Source of the DNA: Massilia sp.
GTDB taxonomy: Bacteria > Pseudomonadota > Gammaproteobacteria > Burkholderiales > Burkholderiaceae_D
Assembly (NCBI GenBank): GCA_028292765.1
Contig: JAQGLR010000309.1
Location: forward strand, 1 to 40,604
Reading direction: 5' to 3'
DNA: 40,604 bases
A program made the translations under genes and the position numbers. A model generated the notes under the pieces. That model was not told the DNA's origin. It saw only the letters and a program-made list of their open reading frames with translations, and made no database searches. Below, in pieces: positions 35,572 through 40,604 of this stretch. Within the stretch, counting starts at the first letter, position 1, and every line of letters starts with the position of its first letter.

Positions 35572-36759
35572 TTAGCGCCCCGGCGCCACCGCCACGTCGA
35601 ACCGCACCATATCCCCGGCACTGACTTGTCTCGCCGCCGAGGGCGGCGTCACGGTCCCGATCGCGAACCCCGGCTGCACCTGCACGATGCCCAGGGTCCC
35701 GACCGGCGTCTCGACGGTTCCCAGCGGCGCCAGGGGATCGGCCCCGTACACCTGCTGGCGCGGATCAACCCGGTAGATCACGAGCTGGTCGCCCGGCGTC
35801 ACCGACGAGGTACTGCCGGCATCGATGAAGATCCGCTCGCCCTGCACCTGCACCACCCGCGCCATGAAGGGCAGGGGGGCGAGGTCGAGCATGATGCCGG
35901 CGATGCCTTCGTCGAGTGCGCGCAGGATCGCGCCGCCAAACGGCGTTTGTGCGAAGCCGGCGCTGCCGAAGGGCTTGTCGCGGCCGACGCGCTGCGATCC
36001 AACCTGTTCCACGCTGGCCCTGCGGCGTGCCAGCAGTACGCCGGTCAGGCCATCGTGCACGAAAAATTCGATCTCGATGCGGCGCGCGTCCCTGGCGATC
36101 AAACCGTACAAGGCCGGCTTCCCGAACTTGCTGGCGTCGACGATCTCGCCCGAAATCACGAACTGGCTCTCGTGCATCGATGCCAGGCGGCGTACGGCGG
36201 CCGTGTCCGCGCTCGGTCCGCTGGTGCCGGGAGAAATCACGTACGGGCTGCTCTTGCCGAGGAATTTGCCGGTGCCCGTCATGCGGCGCAGCAGTTCCTG
36301 CGGCAGGCGGGTGGCGATGTCGTCGATGTCGTCGAGCTGGGGCGAGCGGCGCACGTGGAAGGGCGTGACGACGATTTTTTTCTTGTAGCCGAGGTTGACG
36401 CTGCCGCTAGGGCGCGCTTCCTCTTCCTGCACCGCGATGCGTACATGCAGCATCGGGCCGGATTGCCACTCGCGCACGACGCTGTAGCGGTCGAATTCGG
36501 CAGTCGGCTGGACGCGGCTGCTTTCATACGCGCCGCGAAGGCCGGCGCCCGCGCCGGCCGCGACATCGACCCGCGCGCCAGTGCGCAGGCCGAGCTGCTC
36601 GAGCGCATCCTTGATCGCAAGCTGGCGCGCACGCGCCACGCCGCCGTCGGCGATTGCGGCCACACCCTCGGCCTCGATCGGCGCGGCATGCACCGGCTTG
36701 GCGAGCGCAAGCAGCAGCGCCAGCAGGGTGACGCAGGAAAACTTACATTTACTGAGCAT
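35572..36759 (-). CDS. FlgT-like flagellar assembly protein
   Basis: 395 aa with a signal peptide (CKFSCVTLLALLLALAKPVHA). Layout fits FlgT: an N-terminal domain (IEAEGVAAIADGGVARARQLAIKDALEQLGLRTGARVDV), a middle domain (KKKIVVTPFHVRRSPQLDDIDD, FVISGEIVDASKFG, RRIEIEFFVHDGLTG), and a C-terminal SH3-like part (VVQVQGERIFIDAGSTSSVTPGDQLVIYRVD). In Vibrio FlgT forms the H ring around the outer flagellar bushing. No other flagellar genes are near. The start at 36759 overlaps the upstream lipoprotein gene by 11 bp; ATG 36777 is an alternative. Ends 25 bp from the convergent UdgX gene. Confidence 0.72.
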   Translation of the reverse strand: MLSKCKFSCVTLLALLLALAKPVHAAPIEAEGVAAIADGGVARARQLAIKDALEQLGLRTGARVDVAAGAGAGLRGAYESSRVQPTAEFDRYSVVREWQSGPMLHVRIAVQEEEARPSGSVNLGYKKKIVVTPFHVRRSPQLDDIDDIATRLPQELLRRMTGTGKFLGKSSPYVISPGTSGPSADTAAVRRLASMHESQFVISGEIVDASKFGKPALYGLIARDARRIEIEFFVHDGLTGVLLARRRASVEQVGSQRVGRDKPFGSAGFAQTPFGGAILRALDEGIAGIMLDLAPLPFMARVVQVQGERIFIDAGSTSSVTPGDQLVIYRVDPRQQVYGADPLAPLGTVETPVGTLGIVQVQPGFAIGTVTPPSAARQVSAGDMVRFDVAVAPGR

Positions 36760-37285
36760 GGTAGAACGAGGCGCCATAGCCCGCGCCGGGACCGGCGCCG
36801 CCCACCATGGCGTGGACGTTCCTCGCCACTGCCGGGGCAGTGCGGCGCGATTGCGCCTGGGACCGGGCCGCATTGGTGTCGAAGTCCATCTCCACGGTCG
36901 TCTCGAAAGTACCGTCTTCGCGCTGGGCGACGTTGGTCACGCGCGCGCCACGGATGAAGGCGTCGATATACACCTTGAAACTATCGTCTTTCAGCGCCAG
37001 CGAGGCCACCGTGCTGCCGCCTTCGATGCGCAGGCCATAGACCTGCTCGGCCATGGTACGGTAGGCGTCCAGGCGCGATGCGCGCATCGCCAGCAGCTTG
37101 CGCTGGGCCGGCGAGACGCGGTCGCACTGGCCAACGCAGACGGTATTGTTGACGGCGGCATAGCCGGTGGCGTCCAGGGTGACGATGACGGGCTGTGCGG
37201 CGGCCTGTCGGGCAGGCAGGTGCGCGGTGCCGCAGGCGGAGAGCAGCGAGGCGCAGGCAAGGGCGAGGACAGCGACGAGTTTCAT
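36749..37285 (-). CDS. LPP20/FlgP-family lipoprotein
   Basis: 178 aa lipoprotein: signal MKLVAVLALACASL ending in LSAC (Cys18). The middle matches the LPP20 family ([63 protein letters not shown]), the group that includes Vibrio/Campylobacter FlgP. The C-terminus is Ala/Gly-rich and low in complexity. The next gene on the same strand encodes the FlgT-like protein, and the pair overlaps, as in the flgT-flgP region of vibrios. It is therefore a candidate outer-membrane flagellar accessory protein; this is inference from family and neighbour. Confidence 0.75.
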   Translation of the reverse strand: MKLVAVLALACASLLSACGTAHLPARQAAAQPVIVTLDATGYAAVNNTVCVGQCDRVSPAQRKLLAMRASRLDAYRTMAEQVYGLRIEGGSTVASLALKDDSFKVYIDAFIRGARVTNVAQREDGTFETTVEMDFDTNAARSQAQSRRTAPAVARNVHAMVGGAGPGAGYGASFYHAQ

Positions 37286-37388
37286 GACGGATCCGGTAAG
37301 AATGCTGGGCGCGAAAGGCGCGGTATCAGTCAGGATAACGGCCGCTGCGCGCGAATCTTGATGGATGCAGGGAAATATTTACCTCAAA

Positions 37389-37419
37389 CAGCCGCGAATT
37401 TGCTGCACATTCGCGGCTG
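37389..37419. terminator. Perfect 11-bp hairpin downstream of the VOC gene
   Basis: CAGCCGCGAAT (37389-37399) and ATTCGCGGCTG (37409-37419), 9-nt loop. On the minus strand it is followed by TTTGAGG. It is placed where a minus-strand VOC transcript would end (stop at 37445). The T-run is short, so the terminator call is moderate. Confidence 0.5.
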
Positions 37420-37444
37420 GATTGACGCAGTGACAAGCTGGCCA

Positions 37445-37796
37445 TCAGGAAGAGGACAGCACGAACTGGTTACCGTCCGGATCTTTCATGATGGCGAACT
37501 CGCCCCAGGGCTGCTTTTGCGGCGGGGATACGAACTCGACGCCACGGCTTGACAGCTGACGGTAAGTCGCGTCGACATCGTCGCAGGCCAGCGAGCCGTT
37601 GAAGGCGCTGCCGATGCGGTCTTCCTGTCCATCCGGCGTGAACAGCACGAAGCGCGTTTCGGAAGAGCCGACGCGCAGCTCGATCCAGCGCGGCTTGCCG
37701 AAGGGCTGGTCGGTGATGACGCGAAAGCCGAGCTTTTCGGTATGGAAAGCGAGCGCGACGTCCTGGTCGCGGGTCGGGATGCGCTTCTTGTAACAT
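37445..37796 (-). pseudogene. VOC-family (glyoxalase-like) gene with frameshift right after the start
   Basis: A full VOC domain is encoded: RIPTRDQDVALAFHTEKLGFRV, PFGKPRWIELRVGSSETRFVLFTPDGQ, SLACDDVDATYRQLSSRGVEFVSPP, and FAIMKDPDGNQFVLSS. Its frame runs from a stop just upstream to the TGA at 37445 but has no ATG, GTG or TTG until GTG 37648, which would cut the domain in half. The only nearby ATG (37796) is one base out of frame: ATG-T-TAC-AAG-AAG would read M-YKKRIPTRDQDV if one T were removed. A one-base insertion or a sequencing error explains this. VOC proteins include glyoxalases and dioxygenases; no substrate can be given. Only one VOC unit is present. Confidence 0.65.
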
Positions 37797-37879
37797 CTTG
37801 TTTCTTGCTAATGGTTGCTTATACCGCTTAACGGAAAGACAATGCCCTTCAGTAACTAACCAGAAGAAGGAATGTCACG

Positions 37880-38905
37880 ATGTTCAAGCGCGTATTGCCT
37901 GCCCTGACCCTGTGTTTCCTGAGCGCGTACGCGTCGGCGCAGGAAGCCCCTGCCGCGCCACAAACCGCACCCGCCGTGCCGACGCTCGAGGATGGCGAAC
38001 CGGTCCCGCAAACCGTCCTCGTCTCCGGCAGCCGCCCGGGGCCGGGGCTGTGGAAAGTGTCGAAGGGCGAGCATGTGCTCTGGGTATTCGGCACCTATTC
38101 GCCGCTTCCGGCGCAGATGGAATGGCGCTCGAGCAAGGTCGAGAAGATCATCGCGACTTCCCAGGAATACCTGAAGCCGCCGGGTGTCTCGATCGGGGGA
38201 GGCTGGAGCGCCGTGACTGCGCTGCCCTTCCTGATCGGCATCAAGAAGAATCCGGACGGTGCCGAGCTGAAGGACGTGCTGCCGCCGGAGGTGTACGCGC
38301 GCTGGCAGCCTTTGAGGGAAAAATATTTCAGCAACGACAGCGGCGTCGAGCGCGAGCGCCCCACCTTCGCCGCCGGGGAGCTGTACAGCCGTGCGCTGAG
38401 GCAGGCCGGCCTCTCGAAAGGCAACGAGGTGCAAATAAAGATCGGGAAGCTGGCGGAAAAGCACAAGCTCAAGTTCACGGATGTGACTTATCACGTCGCC
38501 ATCAAAGACCCCGGCAAGGCGGCGCGCGAATTCAAGAAGTCGCCAATGGACGACGCGCCTTGCCTGATGAAAACCATCGAAAGCCTCGACACCGACGTCG
38601 ACGTGATGCGTGCCCACGCCAATGCCTGGGCGGTAGGCGACCTGGACGAAATCCGCAAGCTGAACTTCGATGACCGGGCCAACGCCTGCATCCACGCATT
38701 GAGCACGGGCTCGCTCGGAAAGAATCAGCCTGAACTGAAAACCGCGCGCGAAACCGCCCTTGCCCGCTGGGTCGAGGCCGCCGAGAAGGCGCTCGCCACC
38801 AACGCGAGCACCTTTACCGTCGTGCCCATCAAGGAAATCCTCAATCCAAGGGGCGTGATTGCCACGCTGCAGGGCAAGGGCTATACGGTCGAGCCGCCGA
38901 AGTAA
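37880..38905 (+). CDS. TraB/GumN-family protein
   Basis: 341 aa, signal peptide MFKRVLPALTLCFLSAYASA. It resembles the TraB/GumN (TIKI-like) family: LWKVSKGEHVLWVFGTYSPLP at the N-terminus, a long helical middle, and a C-terminal FTVVPIKEILNPRGVIATLQGKGYTVE. The family normally has GTxH at the first motif and GxGHL near the end, giving a predicted metal centre. Here these read GTYS and VVPIKEIL, so the histidines are absent and activity is unlikely. Divergent from the VOC gene across an 83-bp gap; AGAAGGA lies before ATG 37880. Function unknown. Confidence 0.72.
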   Translation: MFKRVLPALTLCFLSAYASAQEAPAAPQTAPAVPTLEDGEPVPQTVLVSGSRPGPGLWKVSKGEHVLWVFGTYSPLPAQMEWRSSKVEKIIATSQEYLKPPGVSIGGGWSAVTALPFLIGIKKNPDGAELKDVLPPEVYARWQPLREKYFSNDSGVERERPTFAAGELYSRALRQAGLSKGNEVQIKIGKLAEKHKLKFTDVTYHVAIKDPGKAAREFKKSPMDDAPCLMKTIESLDTDVDVMRAHANAWAVGDLDEIRKLNFDDRANACIHALSTGSLGKNQPELKTARETALARWVEAAEKALATNASTFTVVPIKEILNPRGVIATLQGKGYTVEPPK

Positions 38906-38951
38906 GGGCAGACCTTGCCCACAGGCTGCTGCCCGGACGGTCGATGCAATG

Positions 38952-38981
38952 TTGTCACTGCCGGGCAAAACCGCGTAGAAT
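38952..38981 (+). promoter_or_regulatory. Promoter of the tRNA-Gly gene
   Basis: -35 TTGTCA (38952-38957), 18-bp spacer, -10 TAGAAT (38976-38981), followed by a GCGC discriminator typical of stable RNA promoters. The tRNA begins 20 bp after the -10. Confidence 0.7.
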
Positions 38982-39000
38982 GCGCAGTGTCCGCAGCATC

Positions 39001-39074
39001 GCGGGTGTAGCTCAATGGTAGAGCAGAAGCTTCCCAAGCTTACGACGAGGGTTCGATTCCCTTCACCCGCTCCA
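39001..39074 (+). tRNA. tRNA-Gly (anticodon CCC)
   Basis: Folds as a full cloverleaf: acceptor GCGGGTG pairs with CACCCGC, D-arm with AGCTCAATGGTAGAGC, anticodon arm with loop TTCCCAA giving CCC, T-arm GGGTTCGATTCCC, then T and an encoded CCA. Reads GGG codons. The first gene on its 3' side (39117) is a small XRE regulator, suggesting the 3' end may be an attachment site. Confidence 0.95.
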
Positions 39075-39116
39075 GTTGCCCAGCAACTGTGCCTGTTCTT
39101 CTTCCGTATTCCCCAA

Positions 39117-39413
39117 TTACCGTTCCGCCTGGCGCCGCTTCGGCACCGCACTCACGACCATGCCCATCGGCCGCAAGAGCTTTTCCGCGGTGGCGAGCGT
39201 CGGACTCGATTCTTCCCGCTCGATATCCTGCAAGGTCCGTGCCGATACCCCGCACAACTTCGCATACTCGGCGATGGTCAGGCGCAGTGCGGTACGGATT
39301 TTGCGGACGACCGCCGGTATCGGCAGCCAAGGATCAGCCGCCAGTTCGTCCACCAGTGTGCGGTGTGCTTCTAGCGCCTCGGCGGGCGTCAAGGGTTTGA
39401 AGCGTTTATCCAT
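39117..39413 (-). CDS. Small XRE-family regulator
   Basis: 98 aa. A helix-turn-helix of the Xre type spans about residues 42-85: LRLTIAEYAKLCGVSARTLQDIEREESSPTLATAEKLLRPMGM. The N-terminal helix region (LTPAEALEAHRTLVDELAADPWLPIPAVVRKIR) precedes it. It resembles HipB-like antitoxins and other short regulators, but no HipA kinase is next to it. Start ATG 39413, SD weak. Its upstream region has two direct repeats (CGGTAATG and CGGCAATG, 21 bp apart), possible operators. Lies 43 bp from tRNA-Gly. Confidence 0.75.
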   Translation of the reverse strand: MDKRFKPLTPAEALEAHRTLVDELAADPWLPIPAVVRKIRTALRLTIAEYAKLCGVSARTLQDIEREESSPTLATAEKLLRPMGMVVSAVPKRRQAER

Positions 39414-39442
39414 CTAGAGCGTCCATATGCACAGGATAGTAT

Positions 39443-39471
39443 CGGTAATGCCAAGTAAAATACCGGCAATG
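39443..39471. promoter_or_regulatory. Direct repeats, possible operator of the small XRE gene
   Basis: CGGTAATG (39443-39450) and CGGCAATG (39464-39471) start 21 bp apart, two helical turns. On the minus strand a possible promoter (TTTTAC, 16-17 bp, TATCCT) overlaps them. The 102-bp gap between the XRE gene and the next gene is otherwise empty and AT-rich. Confidence 0.35.
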
Positions 39472-39515
39472 ATGATAGAAGAACGTGCGAATAGATGTTC
39501 CAGATCTAAAGAGCC

Positions 39516-39806
39516 CTAAAACGGCAACAGTTCGTCTTTCCCCGGTGGCGGCACGGCCAGGTCGATCTCGCGCAGCGCCAGCGTCTCCAGTTGCAGCAAT
39601 GCGAGCAACCGTCCGGTCTGGAACGGGGCCCAGGCCCGGAAGCCGTTCGGCTCGATCGACACGAGCATCACCGGGCGGGCAGGGAAGTGCGTTGACACTT
39701 TCTTCCAGAGCGGCTCGGCAGCACCCTTCAAGGTATAGCGCGGGTCGACGATCGCGACGAGGACGGGCGATCCATGCGGCGCGAATTCCGTAATCTGCAC
39801 CCGCAT
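39516..39806 (-). CDS. Hypothetical protein coupled to the S24 repressor
   Basis: 96 aa. No known domain recognised. Predominantly beta-like start (MRVQITEFAPHGSPVLVAIVDPRYTL), one central hydrophobic strand (PVMLVSIEP), then a helical piece (GRLLALLQLETLALREIDL) and a charged-proline tail. Its ATG overlaps the stop codon of the S24 repressor gene as TGATG, so translation is probably coupled. A TTG one codon earlier is a less likely start. It may modulate or report the state of the repressor, but that is only a positional guess. Confidence 0.62.
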   Translation of the reverse strand: MRVQITEFAPHGSPVLVAIVDPRYTLKGAAEPLWKKVSTHFPARPVMLVSIEPNGFRAWAPFQTGRLLALLQLETLALREIDLAVPPPGKDELLPF

Positions 39807-40528
39807 CAAATCCGGTCGCTTTCCTTGCGCACGACACGGCCAATGATGAGGCAGCCGTCACCCTCGCAGGCGCGGCGGTAATAGCTACGCTGGTCCGGGT
39901 TGTCGGAGGCCAGCCACCAGCGGCCGCCGTCTTTCTGCATCCGCTTGACGACCGGTTCGCCATTGAAGTTTACGGCGAACACTTCGCCGACCACCGGCTT
40001 CCTGTCGGCGGTATTGATCACGACAATATCGTCCTCGTACAGCGTCGGCTCCATGCTCTGGCCCTTGATGAGGATCGCGATGAGATTGGCTGGGTTGAGC
40101 CCCTTGCGTTCGATCCAGTCGCGACGCATGCCGACGGTGCCGCCGTCGTGATGCTCGGGCTCGGTCTGGAAGCCGGTGACGCCGGCGGAAAGGCGCAGCT
40201 TCACCATGGGCACCTGGACGAAAGCCTCGTCATTGGCGTCAAGAATCTCGACGCGCATCGCGCCCGGGATCAGGGCCTCGGGGTTCGATCCCTGCAGGCC
40301 GGCGATGATCGCCGGCGGCAGGCTTTTACCGGTGACCTTGGCGATGGCAAGCAATTGCTGGAGGTTCGGGCTGTGCTTTTCGGTCTCCCAATGCGAGATG
40401 TTCGCCTTGGTATGGCCGCGCGCCGTCCCCAGCGCGAACGCCAGTTTCGTCCCGAGCGCTTCCCCCGATAACCCGGCATCTTTCCTGGCCTCTCTCAGCC
40501 AGTTGGCAATCATTGTCTTGAGTTCCAT
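39806..40528 (-). CDS. XRE-S24 (CI/LexA-like) repressor
   Basis: 240 aa. The N-terminal HTH (WLREARKDAGLSGEALGTKLAF, TKANISHWETEKHSPNLQQLLAIAKVTG) is followed by a linker and an S24 peptidase-type domain (LIKGQSMEPTLYEDDIVVINTADRKPVVGEVFAVNFNGEPVVKRM). The catalytic Ser is in GQSMEPTL and the Lys in PVVKRM, so RecA-stimulated self-cleavage is possible as in lambda CI. It ends with GDGCLIIGRVV. Resembles prophage or ICE master repressors. Its upstream region has an inverted repeat and GTATAG half-sites (40538-40602). Whether an integrated element follows is beyond the right edge. Confidence 0.9.
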   Translation of the reverse strand: MELKTMIANWLREARKDAGLSGEALGTKLAFALGTARGHTKANISHWETEKHSPNLQQLLAIAKVTGKSLPPAIIAGLQGSNPEALIPGAMRVEILDANDEAFVQVPMVKLRLSAGVTGFQTEPEHHDGGTVGMRRDWIERKGLNPANLIAILIKGQSMEPTLYEDDIVVINTADRKPVVGEVFAVNFNGEPVVKRMQKDGGRWWLASDNPDQRSYYRRACEGDGCLIIGRVVRKESDRI

Positions 40529-40537
40529 GGCGCAAGT

Positions 40538-40602
40538 GTATAGGAAGCGGCACGCGGTTGTATAGAAAAACTTGACCGTAAAGTATAGAATACCTATACT
40601 TT
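40538..40602. promoter_or_regulatory. Operator array of the S24 repressor
   Basis: GTATAG occurs at 40538-40543, 40560-40565 and 40583-40588, spaced 22-23 bp. The last is part of a perfect inverted repeat: AAAGTATAG (40580-40588), AATAC, CTATACTTT (40594-40602). All are directly upstream of the repressor start at 40528. This is the pattern of a CI/Cro-like switch; the opposing gene would start beyond the right edge. Confidence 0.68.
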
Positions 40603-40604
40603 GT

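Noticed and set aside
38906-38920. GGGCA...TGCCC hairpin after the TraB gene as a terminator
   Set aside because: Only five pairs and no T-run.
39117-39413. HipBA toxin-antitoxin system
   Set aside because: The HipB-like HTH is present, but no HipA kinase is adjacent in the window.

Overview
The window is about 40.6 kb of GC-rich DNA (rough impression mid-60s % GC) carrying mostly housekeeping genes in a betaproteobacterial order. The combination lptD-surA-pdxA-rsmA, divergent fur/bamE followed by dapB, leuS-lptE-holA-proA, and abundant small palindromic repeats suggests Oxalobacteraceae, most likely Massilia or a close relative. This assignment is inferred from gene content and protein style; no search was run.

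Left edge (1-955): the 3' end of a group II intron, with the C-terminal part of its reverse transcriptase/maturase and an HNH domain, followed by RNA domains V and VI. It ends about 40 bp before lptD. 995-6547: lptD, surA, pdxA and rsmA, an envelope-biogenesis/B6/rRNA-methylation operon. 6548-8640: a 63-codon secreted or membrane peptide gene with a structured leader, then two paralogous lipoproteins on the minus strand. 8641-11042: a HAD phosphatase, a 103-bp palindromic element, hrcA, and convergent fur. 11122-12914: bamE, dapB and an orphan barstar-like gene. 12915-13139: repeats only. 13140-14419: a DUF218 protein translationally coupled to a stand-alone GT51-like protein. 14533-20111: leuS, lptE, holA, proA. 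20150-23138: hemJ-like gene, an RlmL-like RNA methyltransferase and a Bcr/CflA-type drug transporter.

23413-29401 is a signalling operon: an HDOD-GAF-histidine kinase, a response regulator with PAS-GGDEF-EAL output, and a 13-repeat Sel1 protein, with a good sigma-70 promoter in front. 29524-32310 is a periplasmic two-domain M16 peptidase. 32833-35546 is the most interesting part: a near-perfect LexA (SOS) box 11 bp before a two-gene operon encoding a radical-SAM/helix-hairpin-helix protein and a DUF4130-UdgX fusion. UdgX-type proteins attach covalently to uracil in DNA. This looks like a DNA-damage-inducible repair module whose chemistry is not established as far as I know.

35572-37285 (minus) holds FlgT-like and LPP20/FlgP-like genes, resembling the outer flagellar-ring proteins of Vibrio but without flagellar neighbours. 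A VOC gene that appears frameshifted right after its start codon and a divergent TraB/GumN-family gene follow. A tRNA-Gly(CCC) gene at 39001 is followed by a small XRE regulator and an XRE-S24 (CI-like) repressor with an operator array at the right edge. This is the layout expected where an integrated element starts at a tRNA gene, but no integrase is in view.
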